A stretch of DNA of 44,807 bases from an uncultured Parabacteroides sp. (GTDB lineage Bacteria; Bacteroidota; Bacteroidia; Bacteroidales; Tannerellaceae). The stretch spans positions 1 through 44,807 of the forward strand of contig NZ_CABUOD010000041.1 of NCBI RefSeq assembly GCF_902493135.1. The letters are read 5' to 3'. How positions within the stretch are numbered: position 1 is the stretch's first letter; every line of letters begins with the position of its first letter. The notes below the pieces were generated by a model. It was not told where the DNA came from, searched no databases, and saw only the letters and a program-made list of their open reading frames with translations. Positions 32,246 through 40,966 of the stretch are shown one piece after another. The position numbers and the translations under genes were made by a program.

Positions 32246-33769
32246 ATGGCAAATATTGGAAAAGCAGTAAAACTTGGAGTATTTACTCTTGCGATTATGA
32301 ATGTAACGGCAGTCGTCTCACTCCGCGGACTGCCGGCTGAGGCTGTGTATGGACTGAGTTCAGCCTTTTATTATCTGTTTGCAGCAATCGTGTTCTTAAT
32401 TCCTACCTCGTTGGTGGCAGCCGAGTTGGCCGCCATGTTCCAGGATAAACAGGGTGGGGTGTTCCGGTGGGTAGGAGAGGCCTATGGCAAGAAATGGGGC
32501 TTCCTGGCTATCTGGGTGCAATGGATCGAAAGTACGATCTGGTATCCGACCGTGTTGACTTTCGGCGCCGTTTCCATCGCGTTTATCGGAATGAACGATG
32601 CACACGACATGACGTTGGCTTCAAACAAAATGTACACGCTGGTTGTGGTATTGATTATTTACTGGCTCGCAACTTTCATCTCTTTGAAAGGCTTGAGCTG
32701 GGTAGGCAAAGTGGCTAAAGTGGGCGGTATCGTCGGTACGATCATCCCGGCTGCCTTGCTGATTATCTTAGGTATTGTGTACCTGGCTTCCGGCGGTCAT
32801 TCCAATATGGACTTCCATGGCAATTTCTTCCCCGATTTTACGAAATTCGATAACCTGGTACTTGCTTCCAGTATTTTCCTCTTTTATGCCGGTATGGAAA
32901 TGGGCGGTATCCATGTGAAAGATGTGGAAAACCCTTCCGTCAATTATCCGAAGGCCGTGTTTATCGGTGCGTTGATCACCGTGTTGATCTTCGTGTTGGG
33001 AACATTCGCATTGGGTATCATTATCCCGCAGAAGGATATTAACCTGACACAGAGTTTGCTGGTCGGTTTCGACAACTATTTCAAGTTTATCCATGCTTCC
33101 TGGCTGTCGCCGGTTATCGCCGTTGCGCTGGCTTTCGGTGTGCTGGCAGGCGTATTGACATGGGTGGCCGGTCCGTCAAAAGGTATCTTTGCCGTAGGTA
33201 AAGCCGGTTATCTGCCTCCGTTCTTCCAGAAAACAAACAAGTTGGGCGTACAGAAAAATATCTTGCTGATCCAGGGTCTGGCTGTTACATTCCTGAGCTT
33301 GTTGTTCGTGGTTATGCCTTCCGTACAGAGCTTCTATCAGATTCTGTCACAGCTGACGGTTATCCTTTACCTGATTATGTATATGCTGATGTTCTCCGGT
33401 GCGATCGCATTGCGTTACCGGATGAAGAAAGCCGGTCGTCCGTTCCGTATCGGTAAGAGTGGCAACGGTCTGATGTGGTTTATCGGCGGTCTTGGTTTCT
33501 GCGGTTCTTTGCTCGCTTTCATCCTGAGCTTTATCCCGCCCAGCCAGATTTCTACAGGTAACAATACCGTTTGGTTTGCCGTGCTGATTATCGGCGCTAT
33601 CGTGGTGGTAGCCGCTCCGTTCATCATCTATGCTGCCAAGAAACCGTCTTGGGTGGATCCCAATACAGAGTTCGAACCGTTCCATTGGGAAGTCGACAAA
33701 CAGGTTCAAGGAACCGGCAGCACCAATACGACAGGCGCATCCCCTTCCGGAACATCTCCTAAGGCGTAA
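32246..33769 (+). CDS. gadC: Glutamate/GABA antiporter GadC
   Basis: Amino acid antiporter of the APC superfamily that exports the GABA made by GadB in exchange for external glutamate, exporting net one proton per cycle. 507 aa with about 12 membrane segments. TLAIMNVTAVVSLRGLPAEA in helix 1 is the substrate-binding unwound region of this family; AAELAAMFQDKQGGVFRWV, IFLFYAGMEMGGIHVKDVENP and WVAGPSKGIFAVGKAGYLPPF are further signatures. The hydrophilic C-tail (DKQVQGTGSTNTTGASPSG) corresponds to the pH-gated plug of GadC. It is separated from gadB-glsA by the inserted toxin-antitoxin region. The GadB/GlsA neighbours make the substrate assignment firm. Confidence 0.94.
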   Translation: MANIGKAVKLGVFTLAIMNVTAVVSLRGLPAEAVYGLSSAFYYLFAAIVFLIPTSLVAAELAAMFQDKQGGVFRWVGEAYGKKWGFLAIWVQWIESTIWYPTVLTFGAVSIAFIGMNDAHDMTLASNKMYTLVVVLIIYWLATFISLKGLSWVGKVAKVGGIVGTIIPAALLIILGIVYLASGGHSNMDFHGNFFPDFTKFDNLVLASSIFLFYAGMEMGGIHVKDVENPSVNYPKAVFIGALITVLIFVLGTFALGIIIPQKDINLTQSLLVGFDNYFKFIHASWLSPVIAVALAFGVLAGVLTWVAGPSKGIFAVGKAGYLPPFFQKTNKLGVQKNILLIQGLAVTFLSLLFVVMPSVQSFYQILSQLTVILYLIMYMLMFSGAIALRYRMKKAGRPFRIGKSGNGLMWFIGGLGFCGSLLAFILSFIPPSQISTGNNTVWFAVLIIGAIVVVAAPFIIYAAKKPSWVDPNTEFEPFHWEVDKQVQGTGSTNTTGASPSGTSPKA

Positions 33770-33832
33770 ATCCGTGCGCGATGGGTTTGCCTCTGGCAAG
33801 TGGCAGGCTTTATTGGCAATAGAATAAAACGA

Positions 33833-33898
33833 GAGGATGCATCCAAACTCCCCTTTCCCGCGTCGAGCGCGGGGATAAGGAGCTTTGGATGCATCCTC
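33833..33898. terminator. Long bidirectional hairpin between gadC and SusD
   Basis: GAGGATGCATCCAAA (33833-33847) pairs perfectly with 33884-33898, and an inner CCCGCG/CGCGGG stem continues the structure. It lies between two convergent genes and probably terminates both. On the minus strand it is followed by TCTCGTTTTATT. Confidence 0.78.
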
Positions 33899-33930
33899 TT
33901 GTTATTGAAAGACGAATACCCGGTGGAGTT

Positions 33931-35661
33931 TTACCAACCTGTGTTCTGCACCAGATGCTCGTTCATGTCTATTTCTTCCTGCGGGATCGGCCAGAGCTTA
34001 TATTTCTCTTCAGTCGCTTTGGTGGAAAGGACTTTTCCCACAACGTCTACCTGTGCCTGGTTGTTGGTCATGGAGATCAGCAAGCCCCAACGTTTCAAAT
34101 CATTGTAACGGATGCCTTCGGCTGCGAATTCGATGGCTCTTTCGTGTTTGATCCGTTCGAATACCTGTTCCTTACCCGTTGCCTGCAAGTATGACGGACC
34201 GGAGTTCAGGAGCGCGATGCCAGCTCTTTGGCGTACCTGGTTGATCAGTTCGACAGCTTTTGACTGGTTGCCGTTTTCGTTATAGCATTCGGCAAGCATC
34301 AGCAATACGTCTGCGTAGCGGATCAGCGGGAAATTAGTCGGCGAATGGAAACGGTCCGTGATCAATCCGTCCATGTCATATTCGGGGACAAATTTGCGAT
34401 ACAGATAGGTGTTATGCCCGAAAGCATTCCGCACGTATCCGTTGGTCTCGTTTGACGGGTTCGATGGAGCGATAATCATTTCACAATCTTTGGCGGCGTT
34501 GTTGACCCACCCTTTATACTTGTTGGCTGTGTAAGGCAGGATAATAGTCGATTCCATGCGTGGATCGCGTTCTGCGTACATCTTTTGCAAGGTTGCGACG
34601 CTTTCCGGATATTCGGCTACGTATTTGCCGTCCGCATCAAACGTGCTGTAGAATACATTCTCCTTCACCGTGTTGTCTGTCGAGAAGCCGGGGAAAAGCT
34701 CGTCCCAGTCGAACGGCCGTCCATCCTTGTATTCATACATATCCACCAGTTCGACCGATGGAACCAGGCAGTTGATACAACCTCCGTAAGAAGCACGGTT
34801 GGCAATATAATGGACCGGCATGCCGTAAGCGGTACTTGCTCCGCCCAGGTTCTGGACGGCAAAGATCATTTCCGTGCTTTCGTCTCCACCCGGTTTGAAC
34901 AGCCCGGCGTAGTCCGGATAAAGGGCATAGCCGTAACCTCCGTTGCAGACTTCTTCAAAGGCCGTTGCCGCATCCTGGTATTGTTTGTTATAGAGCAGGA
35001 CTTTTCCCTTCAGGGCATATGCCGTACCTTTGGTGACACGTCCTTTATCGGCATCGTCCCATGTCTTGGGAAGAGCGGAGCAGGCATATTCCAGATCGGC
35101 CAGAATGAAGTTGCGCACTTCTTCTTCCGTATTCCGGGTTTTGTACATATTATCGTATTCTTTATCTATCTCGGTTGTTTCGTCGTAGATGGGGACGCCT
35201 CCGTAGAGGTTCAACAATTCGTTGTAGAAAAAGGCACGCATGAAACGGGCTTCGGCGATATACTGGTTGATCAGGCTTTCGTCCATATCTACGTGTTTTA
35301 TATTTGTGATCAGGGTGTTCGAACGTGCGATCCCGTCGTACATGCGTTTCCAGATGTCTTTGAACAAACCGGTAGTCGAATTGCTTTGTCCCTGGGCTAC
35401 TTCGATAAAGCCATAAACGCCCCAGTTCAATCCGATGCCGATATCTGCCAAACAATCGCGAGTATAATATATGCCGAAAGCATCATCCTTTTTGAGGGAG
35501 CTGTAGATCCCCATCATGCCTTCTTTCGCATCAGCTTCGTCCTGCCAGAAAGAACCGCTCGATACTTTATCGGCAGGATATTGATCCATGTCGTAGCATC
35601 CTGTTAATAGAAGGAGGCTCGAGAAAGCTGTTAAGCCTATATGTTTAATTGTTTTTTTCAT
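33931..35661 (-). CDS. SusD-family lipoprotein (ECF-controlled uptake module)
   Basis: Substrate-binding lid of an outer-membrane nutrient transporter. Lipoprotein signal with lipobox LLTGC (Cys22), then YDMDQYPADKVSSGSFW, an opening typical of SusD proteins in which a Trp-containing loop follows. The end, ERAIEFAAEGIRYNDLKRWG and KYKLWPIPQEEIDMNEHLVQNTGW, is the RagB/SusD C-terminal signature. 576 aa, complete. It follows its SusC gene by 11 bases. No glycosidase or lyase gene adjoins it, so the substrate is unknown. Confidence 0.95.
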   Translation of the reverse strand: MKKTIKHIGLTAFSSLLLLTGCYDMDQYPADKVSSGSFWQDEADAKEGMMGIYSSLKKDDAFGIYYTRDCLADIGIGLNWGVYGFIEVAQGQSNSTTGLFKDIWKRMYDGIARSNTLITNIKHVDMDESLINQYIAEARFMRAFFYNELLNLYGGVPIYDETTEIDKEYDNMYKTRNTEEEVRNFILADLEYACSALPKTWDDADKGRVTKGTAYALKGKVLLYNKQYQDAATAFEEVCNGGYGYALYPDYAGLFKPGGDESTEMIFAVQNLGGASTAYGMPVHYIANRASYGGCINCLVPSVELVDMYEYKDGRPFDWDELFPGFSTDNTVKENVFYSTFDADGKYVAEYPESVATLQKMYAERDPRMESTIILPYTANKYKGWVNNAAKDCEMIIAPSNPSNETNGYVRNAFGHNTYLYRKFVPEYDMDGLITDRFHSPTNFPLIRYADVLLMLAECYNENGNQSKAVELINQVRQRAGIALLNSGPSYLQATGKEQVFERIKHERAIEFAAEGIRYNDLKRWGLLISMTNNQAQVDVVGKVLSTKATEEKYKLWPIPQEEIDMNEHLVQNTGW

Positions 35662-35672
35662 GATCCTGATAT

Positions 35673-38600
35673 TTAAAATTCTATATTAACACCAATAACT
35701 GCCTGTCTCATGGTCGGGTAGGTCAACTGATCCAGTTCGGGATCGATGCCTTTGTAGCTTGTGAACGTAAAGAAGTTCTCCAAGCTCCCGTAGATACGCA
35801 ATTTCTGTAATTGAATCTTGCTCAGCAAATGCTTCGGGATACTGTATCCTAACTGGATGTTCCGTATCTTCAGATAGTTTTTATTCTGTATCCACAGCGT
35901 ATTTGCTTGGTTGTTGATGGCGTTCTGGTAGGTCAAACGCGGATATTTGGCGTTTGTCATGCCTTCCGCCCAGCTATTTTCGGCGATCTCTTTCGTGATC
36001 TGGTAGCCTCTCTGTACGCTTGTGCTGAAGTATTTTTCATTCAGATATCCTTTTGCACCGGCTACGCCCTGCATAAAGATCGAGAAGTCGATTCCTTTGT
36101 AAGCGGCGGACAATGTCAGGCCGAATGTATGTTTCGGGATCGTGCTGCCTACAACCTTGCGGTCTTTGTTCGGGTCGATGATACCGTCTCCATCCTGGTC
36201 TTTGAACAAGATATCCCCTTTGCCCGGAGTCGCTCCCAGTTTGCTGAATGCGTCCGGATTCTTGGCGATCATGTTGTTGACGATTGCCAAGTCTTCGTCT
36301 GTCTGGATGATGCGGTCTGCTTCGTACATGTACATCGAGCGGATGGCTTCGCCTTCTTTGGTCATATAGATTCCGTCCAAGCTATAATCTTTGCCCTTGA
36401 ATTTGTCTACATTATTCGTGACGTACATATAGTTTCCGTTGATGCTGTAGCTGAAATCGTTGATCTGGTCTCTCCAACCTAAAGACAGTTCGATCCCCTT
36501 ATTGGTAACTTGTGCTGCATTGGAGGTCGGAGTCGAGGCTGCACCGTGCACCAATGGAGACGGCAGTTGGATCAAGATTCCTTCTGTCTGCTTGTTGAAC
36601 CAGTCGAATGTTCCGTACAAACGGTTGTTCAGGACACCGAAATCGAAACCGATATCGGTTACTTTGGTCTTTTCCCAAGTCAGGTTGGCATTTGCCAGTG
36701 CTGTGATAGACCAACCGGTGTTGACCGCGTTATTCAGGATGTAATTGGCTGCTCCATAGCTGGAAATAGCGGAATAGTTGCCAACCGAGTTATTCCCCAG
36801 TGCACCGTAAGAAGCACGAATCTTCAGATTGTCGAGCCATTCGGCATCTTCCATGAAAGCTTCCTGGTCGATGCGCCATGCCAGTGATCCGGAAGGGAAG
36901 TAACCCCAGCGGTGGTCGGACAGGAAACGGGAGGAACCGTCGGAACGAAGGTTGAACTCGGCCAGATATTTGTTTTCCCAGTCCAGATTGATACGTCCGA
37001 AGTAGGAACGCATCACCCATTGGGTACGGTTGCCGCTTGCACTGATTTCACCGTTTGCAGCGTCTAATACGCTTCCGTTGGGAACAGTCAGGTCCTTGCG
37101 GCTGACAGTGTGCCATTCATACTGGTATTGTTCCTGGCTTGCGCCCGCCATTACTTGTAATCCCAGGCGGTTTTCTAGAAAACGATGGTTGTAGTTGGCT
37201 ACGACGTCCATGTAGTTGCGTTCGCGGTCATATTGCTTTTGAGTGATATAACTCTGTCCTTCGCCGTAAAACATGATCTGGTTCGTTCCGAAATTCCATA
37301 TATCGTTGAAGACAGGCATTGTCTTCACGTTTTGTCCGGTATATTCATACGAGTACGATCCCGTAACCGATAAATCCTTGATCGGTTGCAAAGTGATGAA
37401 AAAGCGGGATTTGACATTGCGGGTGATGTTGCTTCCTGTTGTGGAGTTCAGAGCCAACCGGATATTGTTTCCGGATTCGGACACGTCGTCTTCCGGGTTC
37501 TGGATACCTCCGTAGCGTCCGTCATGCTTCAGGATCATGGCGGGAGAAGTCGCCCAGCCCCAGGTGAATGCCCCGACAGAGGCTTGTTCGCCGGCTTCGG
37601 TGGCAGTTTGCCCGGCATTTCCCGGATCGGCTTTACCGACAAAACCGCTGGCATTGATCCCCATCTTCAACCAGGAGGTCAGTTGGGCGGTAATGTTCGT
37701 ACGGGCATTGTATTTGCGGTAACCGGCATTTTCCAATACTCCCGGATTATCGAAATAACCGAAAGCGCCGTAAAACTGGATTTTATCCGTACCTCCGCTC
37801 ATGGACAGGTTATGCTGGGTTCCTACGCCGTTCTGGAAAGCCGCGTCGATCCAGTTCGTGTTCGGATATTTCAGCGGGTTTTGCCCGTTGTCGTTTCTCC
37901 ATTCGGAAATGGCCGTGGAACTGTACGGGGTAGCCATATCGCTGTTTACATATCCGCTATTGATATATTCCATATAGTCCGCATAGTTGCTTACAGGGTC
38001 TAATACTCCCGGGCGGATGCTCTGGAAAGACACATATCCGTTGTAAGAAACGGACAGTTTACCCGATTTGCCGGATTTAGTCGTGATCAGGATTACGCCA
38101 TTGGCGGCACGTGAACCGTAAATAGCGGCTGAAGAGGCATCTTTCAGAACCGAAATATTTTCGATATCCTGCACGTTCAGGCTGCTCATTTCACCTTCCA
38201 TGCCGTCGATTATCACCAGCGGGGCGGCATTATTGAGAGTACCCTGCCCGCGGATCAGGATGCTGGCATTGTCATCGCCCGGACGGTTGTTGGATGACGT
38301 TACTTGCAGACCGGCTGCAACACCGGCCAAGGCATTTGTCACGTTCGTGATCGGGCGGCTTTCTGCCAGGTCGTTCATATCGACCGAAACCACCGAACCC
38401 GACAGATTGACCTTTTTCTGCGTTCCGAAACCGACCACTACCACCTCTTCCAAGGCCTGGGTGTCTTCTTTCAACTGGACATTGAGAGTCGGCTCGTTGC
38501 CTAATTTGATACGGCGGGTAGCATATCCGATGTAAGAGATCTGGATGGTTTCGCCCGGAGAGGCGGACAGTGAGAAATGTCCCGAACCGTCAGTGATGGT

Positions 38601-39089
38601 TCCGTTGCTCGTGCCTTCGACGGATACGTTTACACCGATCAGCGGTTCACCGTATTCGTCGGTGATCGTGCCGGTGATTTTCCTGGCTGACTGCATGACG
38701 ATAGGGCTTTCCGTTTTCTCCCCTTTCATCAGCATGATGCTGTTTCCCTGCATGGCATAGACAATATCGGTGTTATTGAATATGTTTTGCAGGATGTCGG
38801 CAACGGACTGATTGGTTGCATGCACGGAGACCTTACGGGTAAGGTCTACTTCGTTCTTATTGAATATAAACAGGTAATCCGTCTGCTGTTCGATTTGATT
38901 GATCAGCGTCTGGATATTTATGTTTTCGCTGTTGATGGAAACTTTGGCAACTTGCGAGCTGGCTTCCGTAGCGAATAGCCCCGTTATGAAAATGAAGAGA
39001 GATGTAAAGGTTATTTTCATAATGCGCAATATATGTTTATTAGTCATTTTTAATGGGATATAGAAATCCCTGTATAAATTATTTTTCAT
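35673..39089 (-). CDS. SusC-family TonB-dependent transporter with STN signalling domain
   Basis: Outer-membrane importer that can also report substrate arrival. After the signal region (KITFTSLFIFITGLFATEASS) comes an STN domain (about 50-110: INIQTLINQIEQQTDYLFIF, SVADILQNIF), the periplasmic signal output of transducing TonB receptors. Next are a carboxypeptidase-regulatory-like domain (134-210), the TonB-box/plug start EEVVVVGFGTQKKVNLSGSV and a barrel ending AVIGVNIEF. 1138 aa. Start choice is uncertain between residue 1, Met15 and Met24. It should interact with the FecR protein encoded 155 bp upstream, which holds the ECF sigma factor. Confidence 0.95.
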   Translation of the reverse strand: MKNNLYRDFYIPLKMTNKHILRIMKITFTSLFIFITGLFATEASSQVAKVSINSENINIQTLINQIEQQTDYLFIFNKNEVDLTRKVSVHATNQSVADILQNIFNNTDIVYAMQGNSIMLMKGEKTESPIVMQSARKITGTITDEYGEPLIGVNVSVEGTSNGTITDGSGHFSLSASPGETIQISYIGYATRRIKLGNEPTLNVQLKEDTQALEEVVVVGFGTQKKVNLSGSVVSVDMNDLAESRPITNVTNALAGVAAGLQVTSSNNRPGDDNASILIRGQGTLNNAAPLVIIDGMEGEMSSLNVQDIENISVLKDASSAAIYGSRAANGVILITTKSGKSGKLSVSYNGYVSFQSIRPGVLDPVSNYADYMEYINSGYVNSDMATPYSSTAISEWRNDNGQNPLKYPNTNWIDAAFQNGVGTQHNLSMSGGTDKIQFYGAFGYFDNPGVLENAGYRKYNARTNITAQLTSWLKMGINASGFVGKADPGNAGQTATEAGEQASVGAFTWGWATSPAMILKHDGRYGGIQNPEDDVSESGNNIRLALNSTTGSNITRNVKSRFFITLQPIKDLSVTGSYSYEYTGQNVKTMPVFNDIWNFGTNQIMFYGEGQSYITQKQYDRERNYMDVVANYNHRFLENRLGLQVMAGASQEQYQYEWHTVSRKDLTVPNGSVLDAANGEISASGNRTQWVMRSYFGRINLDWENKYLAEFNLRSDGSSRFLSDHRWGYFPSGSLAWRIDQEAFMEDAEWLDNLKIRASYGALGNNSVGNYSAISSYGAANYILNNAVNTGWSITALANANLTWEKTKVTDIGFDFGVLNNRLYGTFDWFNKQTEGILIQLPSPLVHGAASTPTSNAAQVTNKGIELSLGWRDQINDFSYSINGNYMYVTNNVDKFKGKDYSLDGIYMTKEGEAIRSMYMYEADRIIQTDEDLAIVNNMIAKNPDAFSKLGATPGKGDILFKDQDGDGIIDPNKDRKVVGSTIPKHTFGLTLSAAYKGIDFSIFMQGVAGAKGYLNEKYFSTSVQRGYQITKEIAENSWAEGMTNAKYPRLTYQNAINNQANTLWIQNKNYLKIRNIQLGYSIPKHLLSKIQLQKLRIYGSLENFFTFTSYKGIDPELDQLTYPTMRQAVIGVNIEF

Positions 39090-39151
39090 ACATTTATAGC
39101 CTTGTAATCGTTAATACTTAAGATAATTAAAATCCTGTCTGGTATTGACTT

Positions 39152-39187
39152 AGCCGGAGTGTGTCGGTAGCGCGTTCCGGCTTTTTT
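39152..39187 (+). terminator. Hairpin with T-run on the plus strand, between FecR and SusC genes
   Basis: AGCCGGA (39152-39158) pairs with TCCGGCT (39176-39182), and on the plus strand a T-run follows. Both neighbouring genes are on the minus strand, so the T-run is on the opposite strand from the operon. It may stop antisense transcription or, on the minus strand, act as an A-run-preceded attenuator. Confidence 0.5.
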
Positions 39188-39244
39188 ATGTATTCTTTCC
39201 TTTCCCCATAGGCAGTATAGATTTAAGATGTTAATAACTCTTGT

Positions 39245-40204
39245 TTATTTTATTATGATTGTACTTTCCTTGTCGTCTTTTTTCTCGTATTTGAATTTTG
39301 TCCTGAGTTGTAAGGTCTTCAGGACATGTTCCACCCCGTCGCTGGTTCGGAATTTACCGCTGTAGCGCTGGTTGAGGATCCGGGTGTTTTCAATGAGGAT
39401 GTTGACATCGAAATAGAGTTGAAGTTTTTTGAAGAGGTCACCGATCGTATTGTCGTCAAAGCAGATCAGCCCTTCTTTCCATAAGAAATAATTGTATTGG
39501 GTGATCGGGGAAGTTCTAAGCTGTCCGTGTTCCATGTAAGCTTTTTTGTTGGGCTCCAGCAGGAGATTGTCCTGGTGGTTGGACGATTCGATCTGTACGG
39601 AACCTTTCAGCAAAGCCGTCTCGAAAACGGGATTGCCCTTATAGGCCTGGACGTTGAACTCCGTACCTAAAACCTTTATGTCGTACTGCTCGGTCTTGAC
39701 GATGAACGGTTTGTTTTTGTTGTGGGTTACATTGAAATAGCCTTCGCCATCCAACGTGACGCTGCGGTTATTGCCCTCGAAATGACTGGGAAAAGTCAGG
39801 GTTGTTTTTGCATTCAGCCAGACTTTTGTGCTATCCGACAACGTCAGTTCGGCACGCTGCCCGGCAGGGATGTAAATCGTTTGCATGACGGCTTCCTGCC
39901 GGACAGGTTCCGGCTCCGGCTGGTTATATATGGACACAATTGAAAACGCGATGGCAAATATGGCGGCGATTTTCAGTATTTCACGGCCGATCGTCCGTAG
40001 CGTCCGCCGTTTCCGGCCCTCAGAAAATCTTTCTGAGGCAACATGAGCCGGCTCATGTTGCCAAATCGTTATGCTATAGAGTTTGCGTAAGGCGAGATAT
40101 TCTTTCATATTCTCCTTATCGGCATCGATCCAACGGGCAACGGCCTCTTTTTCGTTTGGGCTTGCATCGCCGATAATATATTTATGCAGTGTCTCTTTAT
40201 CCAT
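39245..40204 (-). CDS. FecR-family anti-sigma factor
   Basis: Inner-membrane regulator linking the STN-SusC to the ECF sigma factor. The ATG at 40204 (MDKETLHKYIIGDASPNEKE) gives the standard N-terminal cytoplasmic sigma-binding helix region; a GTG 10 codons upstream is less likely. One membrane segment at about 77-93 (ILKIAAIFAIAFSIVSI), a periplasmic FecR domain (about 104-200: IYIPAGQRAELTLSDSTKVW, VTLDGEGYFNVTHN) and a C-terminal DUF4974 domain (CFDDNTIGDLFKKLQLYFDV). About 319 aa. It follows the sigma gene by about 85 bases. Confidence 0.93.
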   Translation of the reverse strand: MDKETLHKYIIGDASPNEKEAVARWIDADKENMKEYLALRKLYSITIWQHEPAHVASERFSEGRKRRTLRTIGREILKIAAIFAIAFSIVSIYNQPEPEPVRQEAVMQTIYIPAGQRAELTLSDSTKVWLNAKTTLTFPSHFEGNNRSVTLDGEGYFNVTHNKNKPFIVKTEQYDIKVLGTEFNVQAYKGNPVFETALLKGSVQIESSNHQDNLLLEPNKKAYMEHGQLRTSPITQYNYFLWKEGLICFDDNTIGDLFKKLQLYFDVNILIENTRILNQRYSGKFRTSDGVEHVLKTLQLRTKFKYEKKDDKESTIIIK

Positions 40205-40288
40205 AATTATGCGTTGGGGTAGTTGTTTTTCCACCCTTCTATTAATAATACGATTGGAAAGGGAACATCCCTAAACGAAAAACGAAGA

Positions 40289-40849
40289 TTATTCAATTAA
40301 AAGTAAAAAATATAAAACGGGCAGATAGTCCTTTAGCCGCAGGCGTAACGGTTTGAGCGCTTTCGTGATATGATATTCCACGCCTTTTACCGAGATGCCC
40401 AACTGTTCTGCAATCTCTTTGTTCGATCTGTTCTGGAAACGGCTCATGATAAAGATATGGCGGGTCTGTCCGGGTAAGGTCGCCAAAGTGTCTGCAATGA
40501 TTTTTTTAACCTCTTCGGAGAATATCTCTTCAGGGTCGCATGCCTGCAAGGTGGAGATACGGATTTCCAGTTCCCGCTGGCTCATGCTGCTCATCGAATG
40601 AAGGGCTTCCGCTTTGATGGCTTCGTGTTTCAGGTGGTCGAGCGATTTGTTTTTGAGGATTGTAAGCAGCAACGCATCGGCATGATCCGTCTCTTTTGTT
40701 TTCAGGATTTCCCAGAGTTTGATCAGCGCATCGGATACAATGTCTTCTGCTACGGATTCATCATGTACAAACGATTTCGTGAACAAGAAAGCTTTCTTGT
40801 AGTACCGTGTGTATAAGATATTAAAGCTATGTATTTCCCCTTCAGACAT
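40289..40849 (-). CDS. ECF sigma-70 factor, Bacteroides family
   Basis: A 186-aa sigma factor of the Bacteroides-expansion type. Region 2: FNILYTRYYKKAFLFTKSFV followed by SVAEDIVSDALIKLWE. Region 4: LPGQTRHIFIMSRFQNRSNK, EIAEQLGISVKGVEYHITKA. The C-terminus is hydrophobic (YLPVLYFLLLIE), common in this family. It probably drives the downstream FecR-SusC-SusD genes when the STN domain relays substrate binding; its promoter target sequence cannot be read off. Confidence 0.94.
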   Translation of the reverse strand: MSEGEIHSFNILYTRYYKKAFLFTKSFVHDESVAEDIVSDALIKLWEILKTKETDHADALLLTILKNKSLDHLKHEAIKAEALHSMSSMSQRELEIRISTLQACDPEEIFSEEVKKIIADTLATLPGQTRHIFIMSRFQNRSNKEIAEQLGISVKGVEYHITKALKPLRLRLKDYLPVLYFLLLIE

Positions 40850-40883
40850 TTATTTATATTTGTATTCCATACGCTTCTGGTAG

Positions 40884-40891
40884 CAAATATA
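40884..40891 (-). promoter_or_regulatory. -7 box of the ECF sigma gene promoter
   Basis: Reads TATATTTG on the minus strand, an exact match, about 35 bases upstream of the sigma start codon. The gene is therefore probably transcribed by the primary sigma factor. Confidence 0.55.
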
Positions 40892-40966
40892 AATAAAAAT
40901 ATGAGATTGTCACGAGAAGCGGGATGAAAAGCGGTTCCGCCCTATTTAAATTTGAATGGAGGTGCA

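Noticed and set aside
33833..33898. Long inverted repeat considered as an insertion-sequence end
   Set aside because: It lies between convergent genes with an internal GC stem and no transposase, so a bidirectional terminator explains it better.
34585..35607. 340-codon frame antisense to the second SusD gene
   Set aside because: Shadow of a clearly recognisable SusD protein on the minus strand.
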